From positions 496,001 through 560,000 of the forward strand of contig NC_047502.1 of NCBI RefSeq assembly GCF_002079055.1: 64,000 nt of DNA, read 5' to 3'. This stretch comes from Saccharomyces paradoxus (Eukaryota > Ascomycota > Saccharomycetes > Saccharomycetales > Saccharomycetaceae). The notes under the pieces were generated by a model, which saw only the letters and a program-made list of their open reading frames with translations, did not search any database and was not told where the DNA came from. Positions 20,028 through 36,601 of this stretch are shown here, in pieces (position 1 is the first letter of the stretch; every line of letters begins with the position of its first letter). Position numbers and translations under genes: made by a program.

Positions 20028-22613
20028 ATGGGCCCAAAAAAATATTCAGAGACTTTCTACCATCCTTATAAACCCTATGATATTCAACTACAGTTAATGG
20101 AAACCGTATACAGAGTGCTGTCTGAAGGGAAGAAAATAGCCATCTTGGAAAGTCCCACGGGGACAGGTAAAACGCTGTCCTTAATTTGTGCTACGATGAC
20201 TTGGTTAAGAACGAATAAAGCAGATATTTTTACTCACATGGAAACTAGCCCTAAAAAGAATGAAGATGGCAGTGAAAGTCTAAGCGACGATGAACCAGAC
20301 TGGGTAATTGAAACTTATCGGAGGTCGGTTTTACAAGAAAAGGTGGATTTGCTAAATGATTATGAGAACCACTTAAAAGAAATTAACACAACTAGTCGCA
20401 AGCAATTAAAAACAATATGTGACTTAAATAAAGAGCATGGAAGATATAGAGTAATTGATCCATTAAAAAAGAGGCGTAAAGGTGTCCAGCATCTTGATAT
20501 ATCACTTGAAGAACAAGATTTCATTCCACATCCCTACGAATCAGATTCTGAAAGGGATGATGCTTCCAAGAGCGCAAGAGGGGGAAGGATATCTGACAAA
20601 GATCACAAATTGAGCGAACTAAACTTAGAAATAACAACACTTTTGGACAAAATTGATGGAAAGATTCCGAAAGATCCGAGCAATGGTGATCGCTTTGGAG
20701 TTATAAATCAAAACCCAGTGAAAATATATTTCGCATCCAGAACTTATTCGCAATTAGGTCAATTTACTTCGCAGTTAAGGTTGCCCTCATTCCCATCATC
20801 ATTTAGGGATAAAGTCCTCCATGAAAAGGTGAAATATTTGCCACTTGCTTCAAAAAAGCAACTTTGCATCAATCCAAAAGTGATGAAGTGGAAAACACTG
20901 GAGGCTATTAATGACGCGTGTGCGGACCTTAGACATAGCAAAGAGGGATGCATGTTTTATCAAAATACAAACGAATGGCGTCACTGCTCTGATACGCTAA
21001 CTCTCAGAGATATGATTTTCTCAGAAATTCAAGATATCGAAGACTTAGTTCCCATGGGAAAATCTTTGGGAGTTTGTCCGTATTACGTATCAAGGGAGGC
21101 ACTTCCTATTGCGGAGGTGGTGACTTTGCCATACCAATACTTGCTTTCTGAGTCTACCCGTTCGAGTCTTCAAATAAACCTTGAAGATTCTATAGTAATC
21201 ATTGATGAGGCTCACAATTTGATAGAAACAATAAATTCTATATACTCCTCCCAGGTCTCGTTGGAGGACCTAAAGGATTGTCATAAGGGTATAGTAGCGT
21301 ATTTCAACAAATTTAAATCCAAGCTCAATCCTGGTAACAGGGTAAATTTATTAAAGCTAAATTCGCTTCTGATGACGCTGATACAGTTTATAATCAACAA
21401 TTTCAAGAAGATAGGACAAGAAATAGACCCTAATGATATCTTTACGGGAAGTAACATCGATACCTTAAACATCCACAAACTATTGAGATATATAAAAGTT
21501 TCCAAAATTGCTTACAAAATTGACACGTATAACCAGGCGCTAAAAGAGGAGGAATCGTTAAGAAATGAAAAACCAATAAAAGAAGCGCATAAGAAATCAG
21601 TTTCTTCCCAGCCATTGCTTTTCAAGGTTTCCCAATTCTTATCCTGTTTGACAAATTTGACGTCAGAAGGCCAGTTCTTTTTTGAAAAAAGTTACTCAAT
21701 AAAGTACATGCTTCTAGAACCAAGTAAGCCTTTTGAGTCAATACTAAATCAAGCAAAATGTGTTATCCTTGCAGGGGGGACAATGGAACCCATTGCTGAC
21801 TTTTTGTCGAATTTGCTACCCGAAGTTCCTTGTGAAGACATTACGACCTTTTCATGCAACCACGTTATACCAAAAGAGAATTTGCAAACTTATATTACGA
21901 ACCAACCTGAGCTTGAGTTCACATACGAAAAAAGAATGTCTTCTTCGCTTGTAAATAACCATCTATTCCAATTTTTTTTTGATCTGAGCAAAGCAGTTCC
22001 CAAAAAGGGTGGTATGGTGGCTTTTTTCCCAAGCTACCAGTATTTGGCGCATGTCATTCAGTGCTGGAAACAGAATAACAGATTTGCTACATTAAATAGT
22101 GTGAGGGAAATATTCTATGAATCAAAAGACGGCGATGACATTCTATCCGGATATTCTGATTCGGTAGCAGAGGGCAAGGGGTCTCTTTTGCTTGCAATTG
22201 TTGGAGGAAAATTATCAGAGGGAATAAACTTCCAAGATGATTTATGTAGGGCTGTGGTGATGGTAGGCCTGCCTTTCCCAAATATCTTTAGTGGAGAACT
22301 AATAGTTAAAAGGAAGCATTTGGCTGCTAAAATAATGAAATCAGGCGGGACACAAGAAGAAGCTTCGCGAGCAACGAAGGACTTTATGGAAAATATTTGT
22401 ATGAAAGCTGTTAACCAAAGTGTTGGACGCGCTATACGGCATGCAAATGATTACGCAAACATTTACTTGCTTGATGTACGATATAACAGGCTCAATTTCC
22501 GGAAAAAATTGTCACGTTGGGTGCAAGATTCAATCAATGCCGAACATACAACTCATCAGGTTATTTCCTCAACGCAGGCATTTTTTGCAATGCACAGCCT
22601 AAATTCACACTAA
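20028..22613 (+). CDS. CHL1: Chl1, DEAH-box DNA helicase for sister-chromatid cohesion
   Basis: This 861-aa protein has exactly the S. cerevisiae length. It is an XPD/FANCJ/DDX11-family iron-sulfur helicase working at replication forks with Ctf4 and cohesin. Walker A SPTGTGKT is at residues 42-49. The Fe-S domain cysteines are probably C280, C298, C308 and C350. The DEAH box is at 393-396. C-terminal helicase motifs include [13 protein letters not shown] and QSVGRAIRH. The start [20 protein letters not shown] matches the family's Q-motif region. Upstream there is an MCB box. Confidence 0.98.
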   Translation: MGPKKYSETFYHPYKPYDIQLQLMETVYRVLSEGKKIAILESPTGTGKTLSLICATMTWLRTNKADIFTHMETSPKKNEDGSESLSDDEPDWVIETYRRSVLQEKVDLLNDYENHLKEINTTSRKQLKTICDLNKEHGRYRVIDPLKKRRKGVQHLDISLEEQDFIPHPYESDSERDDASKSARGGRISDKDHKLSELNLEITTLLDKIDGKIPKDPSNGDRFGVINQNPVKIYFASRTYSQLGQFTSQLRLPSFPSSFRDKVLHEKVKYLPLASKKQLCINPKVMKWKTLEAINDACADLRHSKEGCMFYQNTNEWRHCSDTLTLRDMIFSEIQDIEDLVPMGKSLGVCPYYVSREALPIAEVVTLPYQYLLSESTRSSLQINLEDSIVIIDEAHNLIETINSIYSSQVSLEDLKDCHKGIVAYFNKFKSKLNPGNRVNLLKLNSLLMTLIQFIINNFKKIGQEIDPNDIFTGSNIDTLNIHKLLRYIKVSKIAYKIDTYNQALKEEESLRNEKPIKEAHKKSVSSQPLLFKVSQFLSCLTNLTSEGQFFFEKSYSIKYMLLEPSKPFESILNQAKCVILAGGTMEPIADFLSNLLPEVPCEDITTFSCNHVIPKENLQTYITNQPELEFTYEKRMSSSLVNNHLFQFFFDLSKAVPKKGGMVAFFPSYQYLAHVIQCWKQNNRFATLNSVREIFYESKDGDDILSGYSDSVAEGKGSLLLAIVGGKLSEGINFQDDLCRAVVMVGLPFPNIFSGELIVKRKHLAAKIMKSGGTQEEASRATKDFMENICMKAVNQSVGRAIRHANDYANIYLLDVRYNRLNFRKKLSRWVQDSINAEHTTHQVISSTQAFFAMHSLNSH

Positions 22614-22736
22614 AAAGGAATACGTTTTCGTATGCACTGTTCTTAGTTACTATATACTAGAGTAAAATAAATTGATATATATGGCTATTATTCTACCTGC
22701 TGATATATCATGTGTATTCCTATTATTTTCGTATCT

Positions 22737-24503
22737 TTATATCATTTCCAATGTTGTTCCACAGTACACGCTTGTTTCATTAAATCTTTCCAGTAGACCT
22801 CTTGTAAACCAACCATAATCATTCAAACTATCTCGCTTTATATCCAATACCCGTTGTTTACTCACGGGACATATCTTTACATGGGTTGTAAGTATTGGAA
22901 GCAGAGTGACACCACACCTTCTCCACGTGTTATTCGCCGTGGACGTCACAGCCTCGCGGTCAGTGGTGAAGCTTTCTAAATTGAATGTTTCCTCGAGAAG
23001 ACTGCTTTTCATTATTAGCTTGCCGTTGGCATTTGGGGCAGCTTTGTTCAGTATTGTCGCTATTGATAAGACGCAAGCTAAATCAAAGCTATTCGTTAAT
23101 TCGGATTTTTTGTTCATAGCGTATTCATATAATGCTTCCAAAAATGATGAGATCGACGGTTTATCGGTAGTCATATTCAAGAACATTATGGTTCTCATCT
23201 CTTCACTTTTTATCAACGCGTTGAGGTACGATTGGAAATTTAAATTAATAGGATAATCACCGTTCAGTAATTTCTTATTCGTACTGAAATTTTCTGGCAG
23301 TCTGGGCAGTGATTTGTTGTAGATGTGATGTGTCTGATACCACGCTAGTCCAACAGCACGTTCAGAAATTGTCCAAGAGTGGTATAATGGGGCGAACATG
23401 ATATAAAACGATTGTTCTGAAGCTATTTTATATTTGAAGGCCACCCGTTCCATATCGTACACTATGGCTATTGAATAGCCGTCTGGAGAGAGAGATATGC
23501 CGTGTATGACAAGAGTTGTTTCATAATTATTGAATTCGTTCCAAATTGTGCTCCATTTTTTGAATTTCTTCTCCAAGTAAGGCGCGATAATATTATCTGC
23601 CGACACATGAAGTTCTTCTCCTATGAAAACTTTATAGCTAGTCTTATTGGAAATTAGTAATACCGTACTCTCCTGTTCATGTTTTAATGGGACTATATAA
23701 AAATTTTCGAGAGATCCTGTTTTCAAGCTGGATATTGAATAATTTTTCAAATCTATCTTATGCACATATCCGGGACAAGTTAAAACTACTTTATGATCCA
23801 CTATCTTCAAATCAGTAATCTTTCTTCTCGACGCATCTTGTACTATTCTAGAAACGGGCTCATAGGAGGAAGCAGAAAATGTGATTGAAAATACAGAATT
23901 ATTTGAAAGCGCCGCCACGAGAACGTCATCGTACCATGCTAAATGAGTGACCCAGTCTTTTGAGCCTGCGTCACTTAACCGAATACTACTTTCAAAGAAA
24001 AATTCTGGGACGTTTTCCACATTTTTGCGAATACCAAAAAATTGAAGCTCACCGTCTTCATTACCAACCACAATTGATGATTTAATAGGATTCCATTCAA
24101 AACAGTGGTAGATTCTGCTGCTCAAGTTTCCCTTTGAATCTAGATTTGCGAGGATTTTGTTATCCTTGAACACTGAAACATTACCATTATTGTTTAATAC
24201 AGCTATCCAATCGTCTGTTGGTGATGGTTTACAGACTCTAGGATAACAAACAGGCTGTGAATTCAACAACCCGTTCTGTTGTGCCAGTTCGAAATCCAGT
24301 TTATTTTCAAATACTAGGGGAAATTCCTTCACATGAAACAGATTCTTACTGTTGCTATTAACGTCTCTAGTAAACATTGGTTGCCCAATACTAATGTCTG
24401 GAAATGTTGTCAAGTATAGAGTACCATCCCGAGCCCATGTTAAATTGTTCTTCCAATCCTCGAACTCCTTTCTATTTACCAGTAAATCTCTTAAAAGTTT
24501 CAT
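22737..24503 (-). CDS. TFC8: Tfc8, tau-60 subunit of TFIIIC
   Basis: Using the start at 24503 (MKLLRDLLVNRKEFEDWKN) the protein is 588 aa, the S. cerevisiae length. Tfc8 (tau60) is part of TFIIIC, bridges tauA and tauB and contacts TBP during assembly on tRNA genes. The N-terminal half is a WD40-like beta-propeller, seen as repeating segments such as YHCFEWNPIKSSIVVGNEDG and HLAWYDDVLVAALSNN. The C-terminal half is an alpha/beta domain ending NETSVYCGTTLEMI. An in-frame ATG nine codons upstream (24530) is possible but not matched by the homolog. The gene is convergent with CHL1, only about 120 bp apart. Confidence 0.96.
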   Translation of the reverse strand: MKLLRDLLVNRKEFEDWKNNLTWARDGTLYLTTFPDISIGQPMFTRDVNSNSKNLFHVKEFPLVFENKLDFELAQQNGLLNSQPVCYPRVCKPSPTDDWIAVLNNNGNVSVFKDNKILANLDSKGNLSSRIYHCFEWNPIKSSIVVGNEDGELQFFGIRKNVENVPEFFFESSIRLSDAGSKDWVTHLAWYDDVLVAALSNNSVFSITFSASSYEPVSRIVQDASRRKITDLKIVDHKVVLTCPGYVHKIDLKNYSISSLKTGSLENFYIVPLKHEQESTVLLISNKTSYKVFIGEELHVSADNIIAPYLEKKFKKWSTIWNEFNNYETTLVIHGISLSPDGYSIAIVYDMERVAFKYKIASEQSFYIMFAPLYHSWTISERAVGLAWYQTHHIYNKSLPRLPENFSTNKKLLNGDYPINLNFQSYLNALIKSEEMRTIMFLNMTTDKPSISSFLEALYEYAMNKKSELTNSFDLACVLSIATILNKAAPNANGKLIMKSSLLEETFNLESFTTDREAVTSTANNTWRRCGVTLLPILTTHVKICPVSKQRVLDIKRDSLNDYGWFTRGLLERFNETSVYCGTTLEMI

Positions 24504-28806
<4,303 letters not shown>

Positions 28807-29145
28807 CCTCGTTGATTATACTATATTTTACGTAAATTAAAGAATAAGTAGCAATTTGTTAATTATATAGATATCACAATAGGTAGTACAGTCTGCAGGG
28901 AAGATTCTGGAATCAGAAATGGGAACATAGGCTTCGTTATTACGATGCTTTGAAGATAGACACCTCCAGTATATTTACTCTTTAATAACGTTACAAAAGT
29001 ATTACTGGTTTCGGGCGAAACTCGTCATTTTCGCACAGAGCTTCAAAAGAGGAAAGGCCATAAGAACAAGAAAAGACTACTTCAAGGCGAATTCGATTTG
29101 GCACGTTCTGATCCTCTTCGGTATCGTTAGCCATTTAGTACACTT
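28807..29145. other. Tandem intergenic region NCR1/AEP3
   Basis: A 339-bp gap with the NCR1 3' end and the AEP3 promoter. A 14-bp interrupted palindrome (GTTTCG, 2-bp spacer, CGAAAC) lies at 29008-29021, about 125 bp before AEP3. Nothing else was recognised. Confidence 0.5.
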
Positions 29146-30966
29146 ATGAATACATTGAGGTGTTTGGCGCACGTACTATCTAAGGGTGGGAGGGAAACTC
29201 CAAAACTATATCAAAAAGTAATATTTCCAGATCTGTTCAAAGACCATATACAAATAGCAAATGTCAAGAAAGTTAATGAAAGGGAAATCGATAGTCTAAA
29301 ACTAACGTCAGTAAATGGAGAGGCACAAATAATGGTACGGCATGGCGTGAAATATGAAAGGGAGCAAGTCAAAGAATACCTTTCAAGTCTGCCGACTTTA
29401 ACGCTTTCTAGGAAACAAATTAGGGATGACTATGACGAGGAACGTGCAAAACAAATGTATATGATTTCTAAACAAACAAAGTCTTCGAACAAGTTCCAGA
29501 AACTTCTTACAGCAAAGTCTCAAGAGTTTACTAGGGAATTATTGACATTACTGATAGATTGCACACCGAATGAAGAGAATTCACAGCCTGAACGTTTTAC
29601 TCGTAAGTTTCTTAAGTTTAGTAATCAAGAAGTTCCTCCTATCCCTGATTTTTCAAAGAACCCTCAATTGTTTGAAAACTATGTTGGAATATTAAGTCAT
29701 ACAAAGTTCAATTTTCGTTCGTCTTCCAAACTAAATGGTATTGTGCGTAAGATACTGCGGCACCTACTTCATCCAACCAATAAGACAACTCTGCCCTTAC
29801 GTTCTGCTCAAGTTTATAATGATTCGATATACTTTTTTAGTGAGCACTTCGATTTTGCGTCTTGTAGAGAAATATTTGCGCAAATGAAGGCTGAGGGGGC
29901 TAAACCAAATACAGTCACTTTTAATCTTTTGTTGCGTAACGTAGTGAAAAATTCACATATTAGAAAAACTAAGCGCCCCGATGATGAGGTCCTTTTTTAT
30001 CTTAGAAGTATGCGTAATCATGGAGTTTTTGCAGATATAATAACTTGGACGACGTGTTATAACTTTCTTCGTGATGAAGTTTCGAGGCAATTGTATATTG
30101 TACAGATGGGTGAACATTTAGGAAATTTCAACGTAAACTTTGTTTACACCGTGCTGAGGAATGGGGATTATACAGCTGAAGATTGTTTGAAGGTTTTGGC
30201 AACAAATTCATTACCAATTTCCCGGAAGATGTTTTATTTATGCATAGAACGGCTACTGGACGAGGAGCAACTTCAAACCGCATCTAAATTACTCGATTAT
30301 GGTTTTCAACATTTGAGAAGTAATTTTAAGTTAGACTCGGAAGCTATAAACCATTTTATGCGAGTGTTCGCTACCAAAGGAAGAAGCGACTTGGCATTTC
30401 TTTGCTATAATACTTGCCGTAAGACTTACAAAGTCAAACCGGATTCTCAGACGTTCGAAATGTTATTCAAGGCATTGGTTAGAAATGGTAACACCAAGAA
30501 TTTTGGAGCGGTCCTCCAGTATATCAAAGATTTGAAGTTTGCTGAAGGATTTGGGTTGCGTACAACTTATTGGAGTACCAAAGCGGAATCAATTTTCAAG
30601 TTTAGTAATTCTACTGCTCTTTCAGAAAAGTCAATTGAAAAAGCAAGGAAATTGTTGGGCAACCTGATTGCTTCTAATGGTGAGTTCTCTTGGAAAATTT
30701 GGAAGGAGAGTGATCCTTCCCAAAAGAAAATATTACGATTTTTGGGTTGTATCCCTATTACTCTACGCTGCACCAGTGCAACACACGATCACCAGAAGTC
30801 CACAAGCTTACCTTCAAATATCTCCCAGAAAAAAAGAGAATACCGAAATCGGATTAAAGCAATAGCCACAAAGGCTGCTTTCGAAAAAAAAAAGTCGTAT
30901 ATCAAAGACAACGATGTAGCTTTCAAAAAAGAGCTAGTAGAGAGAATGATAGTCAAGGAGTTTTGA
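29146..30966 (+). CDS. AEP3: Aep3, mitochondrial PPR protein for ATP6/ATP8 mRNA
   Basis: This 606-aa protein matches the S. cerevisiae length. Aep3 is a peripheral inner-membrane protein that stabilises the bicistronic mitochondrial ATP8/ATP6 mRNA and assists mitochondrial translation initiation. The N-terminus ([18 protein letters not shown]) is basic with few acidic residues, fitting a presequence. Pentatricopeptide-like helices are visible, for example [26 protein letters not shown] (about residues 240-270; quoted parts: [18 protein letters not shown]). The C-terminus is lysine-rich. Identification is by position and overall match. Confidence 0.95.
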   Translation: MNTLRCLAHVLSKGGRETPKLYQKVIFPDLFKDHIQIANVKKVNEREIDSLKLTSVNGEAQIMVRHGVKYEREQVKEYLSSLPTLTLSRKQIRDDYDEERAKQMYMISKQTKSSNKFQKLLTAKSQEFTRELLTLLIDCTPNEENSQPERFTRKFLKFSNQEVPPIPDFSKNPQLFENYVGILSHTKFNFRSSSKLNGIVRKILRHLLHPTNKTTLPLRSAQVYNDSIYFFSEHFDFASCREIFAQMKAEGAKPNTVTFNLLLRNVVKNSHIRKTKRPDDEVLFYLRSMRNHGVFADIITWTTCYNFLRDEVSRQLYIVQMGEHLGNFNVNFVYTVLRNGDYTAEDCLKVLATNSLPISRKMFYLCIERLLDEEQLQTASKLLDYGFQHLRSNFKLDSEAINHFMRVFATKGRSDLAFLCYNTCRKTYKVKPDSQTFEMLFKALVRNGNTKNFGAVLQYIKDLKFAEGFGLRTTYWSTKAESIFKFSNSTALSEKSIEKARKLLGNLIASNGEFSWKIWKESDPSQKKILRFLGCIPITLRCTSATHDHQKSTSLPSNISQKKREYRNRIKAIATKAAFEKKKSYIKDNDVAFKKELVERMIVKEF

Positions 30967-31306
30967 CGAGAGGGGAGGCGTAAGGAAGTGCCTTTCTTGC
31001 ATTCGGAAAGAAAATTTGATAATACAGGCATTTTTATTGTACATATATACTTCATAGATCATATTCATATCACTAGACTTTTAAAAGTTAGATTTCTTCA
31101 ACTGCAATGGAGAGTAAGAGAAAGTTAATTATTAGGTCTTATAAAACTTGTTTAATTAATTATAAAGAGAAGGTGATTACAATACTGGAATCTTGGCCGA
31201 ATAATACCTGAACCAAAACCCAGATAAAATTAATAAGTAGACTTGGACCGGTGAGAAAACAAGTACAATATAGAAAGGTTCGAATATATTAATTATTAGA
31301 AAAGAC
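30967..31306. other. Convergent 3' region AEP3/LSP1
   Basis: A 340-bp AT-rich gap between two stop codons, expected to carry the polyadenylation signals of both genes. No gene was seen. Confidence 0.6.
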
Positions 31307-32347
31307 TCAGATGTTTTCAGAACCGGAGGAACGACCGTTTTGGCCATTTTGATGATTGACCTCATGGGTTTCGTCGTCTACGGGAACTTCAGTAGTCCAC
31401 TCAACTTCTTCTTCTTCGACCACTTGACCAGGAGCATCACCGTTTTGGATTTCAGGTTCTTCTTCTTCTTCTTCTTCTTCTTCTTCGCCATCTTCGTCTT
31501 CATAGACGTCATCAACCGTTTGATGGAAAGAAAGAGTTGGTTTAACTGCAGCCATATCTAGAGTCCAGGATTCCAAAGCCGATTCCGCATCCATGATAAT
31601 TTGGCGAGAAGCTTCGTAGCCATCATAGGCTGGTCTGGCTTCACCTGGAGTAACAGGAGAGTCATCTAGCAGTTCTAACAAAGCCTTTCCGTATCCAGCA
31701 ATCAAGGCGAATTTTTCAGAAAGCTCTCTTAATGAATCAAACATATAACTATAAGCAGCCTTCAATTTTTCACGTGTGATGTTCGATAACTGAGCTTCCG
31801 CAACCAAAGATTCGGCTTCGGCACGAACCAATTCTTGCTCTAAAACTGGGATTTTTGTTGATTGAGGGTCTTTATATTTTAAGTGGGCAATTTCGTCAGT
31901 GATCTTTTCCTTACGATCTCTTGAAGGTTGAACAGAGGCTTCAATGTTTCTAATTGATTTTAAGGTAACTCTGTATTGATCATATTTATCGATGAATTGG
32001 TCTTGTAATTCACCTAACTCATATATTAAGACACCCAACTTGTCGGTCACGTCGGAAACATCATCATCATTGTCAGCGCCCCATAGAGACAATTGCTTAG
32101 CAGCTTCACGACGCTCGCTGGCAACAACTTCCATAGCTCTTAGGACACCTTTTTCAGTCTTTACCAATTGAGATAGCTTACGCGCTAATTCAGGTCCAAA
32201 GTTACCAGCCGCATTTTTTCTAAAACTAGACGCAATAGAGGCCTTTCCAAAGAATTTGGATTTCGTTGAGGATGGTGGTGGAGGAGGAGCTTGTAGCTCA
32301 GCAGCGGTAGGGGCTCTTTGATTTCTTAAAGAGTAAGTTCTATGCAT
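31307..32347 (-). CDS. LSP1: Lsp1, eisosome BAR-domain protein
   Basis: This 346-aa protein (341 in S. cerevisiae) is, with Pil1, a main component of eisosomes, the furrows under the plasma membrane. The start MHRTYSLRNQRAPTAAEL is typical of Pil1/Lsp1. The BAR domain spans about residues 45-270 and is mostly helical (for example QDQFIDKYDQYRVTLKSIRN). The C-terminal tail is strongly acidic with a nine-glutamate run near residue 290, and ends SGSENI. Pkh kinases phosphorylate the N-terminal and central region in the known protein. The promoter shows a cluster of stress-response elements. Confidence 0.97.
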   Translation of the reverse strand: MHRTYSLRNQRAPTAAELQAPPPPPSSTKSKFFGKASIASSFRKNAAGNFGPELARKLSQLVKTEKGVLRAMEVVASERREAAKQLSLWGADNDDDVSDVTDKLGVLIYELGELQDQFIDKYDQYRVTLKSIRNIEASVQPSRDRKEKITDEIAHLKYKDPQSTKIPVLEQELVRAEAESLVAEAQLSNITREKLKAAYSYMFDSLRELSEKFALIAGYGKALLELLDDSPVTPGEARPAYDGYEASRQIIMDAESALESWTLDMAAVKPTLSFHQTVDDVYEDEDGEEEEEEEEEEPEIQNGDAPGQVVEEEEVEWTTEVPVDDETHEVNHQNGQNGRSSGSENI

Positions 32348-32524
32348 TCTTATATTGGAACTTCAAATGTTTAGTTTTTCGTATACCAAATAACCAGAAT
32401 TTACGTTTACACAGTGAACTGAGGAAGCAAAAGGCTTCCACTTTTTTCCTTTCTATCTCACCTGTTTATATACTGCGACTTAGCCGTTGCATCTTCCCGG
32501 TTTTTCCGACTTTTTTTTAAAGGG

Positions 32525-32562
32525 CCCCTTTTTATCCCCTCTAACGCCTTTCGCAATCCCCT
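32525..32562 (-). promoter_or_regulatory. Cluster of three STREs upstream of LSP1
   Basis: CCCCT on the + strand (AGGGG toward LSP1) occurs at 32525-32529, 32536-32540 and 32558-32562, about 180-215 bp from the LSP1 start. AGGGG is the Msn2/Msn4 core. The same 360-bp gap (32348-32707) also serves ULA1, so assignment to LSP1 is inference. Confidence 0.6.
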
Positions 32563-32643
32563 TTTCACTCGGCTGCAACGAGCGGGGTTGTAGGAGCTGA
32601 GATTTCTAGCTTAGCAACGCAATAGAAGTGTGAGCCGGACGAT

Positions 32644-32651
32644 TGACGTCA
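32644..32651 (+). promoter_or_regulatory. CRE-like palindrome upstream of ULA1
   Basis: TGACGTCA, extended to TTGACGTCAA, is an exact ATF/CREB-type site (Sko1/Aca1 family in yeast). It lies 57 bp before the ULA1 ATG. Function is inferred only from the motif. Confidence 0.45.
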
Positions 32652-32707
32652 AGAGATGACTCGCCTCTTCATTTCATAAGCCAGCTAGATAGCCGACAGA
32701 TGAAGAT

Positions 32708-34096
32708 ATGGAAAGATATGACAGACAGCTGAGGTTATGGGGGGCGGTGGGTCAGGATAGTTTGAACCGGTCCCGTGTGTGCGTGATAGGACCTGCTACA
32801 CCTTTGCTGCAGGAAGTTATCAAGAATCTGGTGCTTGCCGGAATATCATCTCTTACTTGGCTCAAAGTGAAGTATGCGGTTCCATCGGGAGCTCTGTTTT
32901 TAGCACAGCTTAAAAAAGATCTTGAGCGGTTGGCTTCTAAACAGCTAGAATATGAGGAAAATGACCTTGAAAAGACGTTACAGCAACTTCAGTATGATTG
33001 GGCCCGCTTCTCGGTGGTAATCTTGACTTGTATTGGTGACCAAACTACGATACTCGATTTAAATGAGGTTAGACGGCAGAGAGGAACAAATTTTCCACCT
33101 GTTCTGAACACTTTCGTCTCTGGGTTTTATGGATATATGAATCTGGTACTCTCAGAAACACATTTTGTTTTGCAAGCACACCCAGATAGTAAAAAGTATG
33201 ACTTACGGTTACAAAAGCCTTGGCCTGAATTGATAAATTATGTAAATACGTTTGACCTAAGTAAGATGGATATACCCACGTTTTCTGGTATTCCATATAT
33301 TGTTTTGCTCATGAAGTGTATTGCGAAACTCGGAAAGGGTGGTAATACTGGGAGGATAACAATTGGTCAGGTGAAGAACGCTTTGAACCAAATTTGCTTT
33401 CCTCTAGGGAATGATGTTATCTACGAACCCAATTATGTGGAAGCTAAGCGGTATGCTTATTTGGCTTGCTCTCAAAATGATTGTTGCAAAGAACTGGACG
33501 ATTTGCTCCGGAATTTGGAAATATCAGATTATGGGAACGATTGGCATGATACTTATAACTACGAGATATTCACACTATTATTGGCTTTAAAAAAAATAGC
33601 TGAAGAGAATGGAGAGCTCAGCTTCCAACCTTTAACGGGTGCGCTCCCAGATATGGAGTCGACCACGGAAAATTATATTAGGCTCAAAACATTGTATGAA
33701 GTGAAAGCTAAGCTTGACAAGTCCTGCGTAGAGCAAATTTTAGCTCGCGGTAAGAAAAAAGTTTCGCAAGATGTCTTGAACACATTCTGTTCCCATTACG
33801 GGGAGGTCAGGAAAATATTGCCGCCAAAAAGTGACCTGCTGGGTATTTTCAGCACCTCGAATACTCTTTTGGACGCATTGGTTATGGTTCAATTCTGGGA
33901 GCAATCCACAGTAACTTCAGAGCCTAAAGATGAGTTTATTGGTTTACGGGTTGACGATAATTATCCTGTTATGGCTTTTTTTGGTGGTGCGGTAGCCCAA
34001 GAAGCGATCAAGCTTATTACGCATCATTATGTTCCTATTGATAACTTATTTTTATATAATGGCATAGATAATTCATCTGCAACGTATAAAATATAA
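32708..34096 (+). CDS. ULA1: Ula1, Rub1 (NEDD8) activating enzyme subunit
   Basis: This 462-aa protein, the S. cerevisiae length, is the APPBP1-like half of the Rub1 E1; it pairs with Uba3 to activate Rub1 for conjugation to cullins. The start MERYDRQLRLWGAVGQDSLN is the canonical ThiF/E1 adenylation fold opening (YDRQLRLWG). The catalytic cysteine is supplied by Uba3, not by this subunit. The C-terminal VMAFFGGAVAQEAIKLIT is the conserved E1 pseudo-domain end. It is convergent with SNF8. Confidence 0.97.
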   Translation: MERYDRQLRLWGAVGQDSLNRSRVCVIGPATPLLQEVIKNLVLAGISSLTWLKVKYAVPSGALFLAQLKKDLERLASKQLEYEENDLEKTLQQLQYDWARFSVVILTCIGDQTTILDLNEVRRQRGTNFPPVLNTFVSGFYGYMNLVLSETHFVLQAHPDSKKYDLRLQKPWPELINYVNTFDLSKMDIPTFSGIPYIVLLMKCIAKLGKGGNTGRITIGQVKNALNQICFPLGNDVIYEPNYVEAKRYAYLACSQNDCCKELDDLLRNLEISDYGNDWHDTYNYEIFTLLLALKKIAEENGELSFQPLTGALPDMESTTENYIRLKTLYEVKAKLDKSCVEQILARGKKKVSQDVLNTFCSHYGEVRKILPPKSDLLGIFSTSNTLLDALVMVQFWEQSTVTSEPKDEFIGLRVDDNYPVMAFFGGAVAQEAIKLITHHYVPIDNLFLYNGIDNSSATYKI

Positions 34097-34308
34097 AAAA
34101 TTTCTGTCAGTTTTTCGATTTCGTAGGGTGCTTATTTTTTCTAATTCCCTACTTTGATCCAAACAAGGACTAAATGTAAACCTTTATAATGCATATAATA
34201 TCGAATCTATACAACAATGAGACGCCAGAAGAATGAACTATGCGTGAAAAAGTATGATATCGATAAATACCTAACATTCACTCACGATTCCTGTTCAAAT
34301 TATCGATC

Positions 34309-35010
34309 TCATAGTTGCCTGGTAATCCAAGAGGGATCCCAATACAATGCCTCTGCACCACCTTGATAATCTATCCACAGTAAACCGTTAGCGACCATTT
34401 CATCGAGAGCCGATTTACTCCTCAAAGCCTCCCATCCCAAGTTTGCCTTTAGCAAGGAGATACTTGAATAACCCAGAATGGAACAAATTTCCAAAATCTT
34501 CGTTTGATCAGATGTTAGTTCATTTGGAACACTTCGCAAAAACTTTTTGCCACGAATTTGAAATATCTCAAAACATTCTAGACTCTTTAGCATGTCGATA
34601 GATTTTTCCAAATCATCGAGCCCAACATTCAGCTTACGAAAGTGTACTTTCTCCAATTCTTGAAAAGAAATAACACCTCCATTCATATCTTTAGTTTGTC
34701 GACAAATTTCTATAACTTTAAGACATATTTCATAATAAAAATCATTCACTGTAAATAAGTGTTTATCTCGATCGAACAAAGATAGGGGATCAATCCCAAT
34801 AGAGGAGCACATGTGCATAAATTTTGAGCGGAATTCAGGTGAAGCTTGAAGCTCGCTATTGTGTCTTTTGGCAAATTCTACCAGTCGTTCTTGGAATACC
34901 TTTAATTGGTCCCTTAATTCGATGGATTGCTTTTCTAGTATGGTTTTGTTTACATCGTTGTACTTTCCGTCCTTTAACTCATCAAAAGCTGCCAATCCAA
35001 ATTGTTTCAT
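34309..35010 (-). CDS. SNF8: Snf8 (Vps22), ESCRT-II subunit
   Basis: This 233-aa protein has the S. cerevisiae length. It is the EAP30-family subunit of ESCRT-II, which sorts ubiquitinated cargo at endosomes. The N-terminus MKQFGLAAFDELKDGKYNDV is followed by a helical hairpin and two winged-helix domains (residues about 70-150 and 155-233), with the conserved end ALYWDPSWITRQL. It is divergent from HAT1 across 277 bp. Confidence 0.97.
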   Translation of the reverse strand: MKQFGLAAFDELKDGKYNDVNKTILEKQSIELRDQLKVFQERLVEFAKRHNSELQASPEFRSKFMHMCSSIGIDPLSLFDRDKHLFTVNDFYYEICLKVIEICRQTKDMNGGVISFQELEKVHFRKLNVGLDDLEKSIDMLKSLECFEIFQIRGKKFLRSVPNELTSDQTKILEICSILGYSSISLLKANLGWEALRSKSALDEMVANGLLWIDYQGGAEALYWDPSWITRQL

Positions 35011-35260
35011 GTTAAAGGATTTCGAAATTGACTCCTACGCCGGGATCTTTCCAGGTCCTGGTAAACACTTTGATGCACTTAAATCGCCTGAAGAGTCTGC
35101 AATGTATTCCAGGATCGATGGCCTACCTTCTTGGAAAACCCAACGTTATAAGTGATAAACATATTAACTGAGGATAATGAACTTATGAGATTCCTATGCG
35201 CTTTTGCTCAGACTTGTAAACATACCTTTCTGCAAGTGTTTCCAGCGAGGTCACGTTTGA

Positions 35261-36412
<1,152 letters not shown>

Positions 36413-36482
36413 TTTTTTTAAAGAATAATAAATATTAATAATAAAAAGATAGTCGTATAATTATTTATTTTCAGTAGATTTA

Positions 36483-36601
36483 GTCACATGATTAATCTAG
36501 AGATTTTATTTTTTCTCTTTTTTTAATTTGTAAATTACTAAATTTTATATTTTTTTATTTTAAATCAAATTTCTTTTGTTTTTCATTTCCGAAAGTAAAT
36601 A
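36483..36601 (+). other. CEN16: Point centromere CEN16 (CDEI-CDEII-CDEIII)
   Basis: CDEI is GTCACATG at 36483-36490, an exact fit to RTCACRTG (Cbf1 site). CDEII is 36491-36576: 86 bp with 9 G/C by my count, about 90% A+T. CDEIII is 36577-36601 and contains the invariant TTTCCGAAA with the essential CCG at 36589-36591 (CBF3 site). Order, spacing and A+T content fit the Saccharomyces point centromere, and its place between HAT1 and CIT3 matches CEN16. The remaining flank to CIT3 (36602-36898) holds its promoter with a TTTATATTTAAAG element near 36800. Confidence 0.97.

Noticed and set aside
36542-36553. A match to the ARS consensus sequence within the centromere
   Set aside because: CDEII is about 90% A+T, so a match to WTTTAYRTTTW is expected by chance; no replication data can be inferred.
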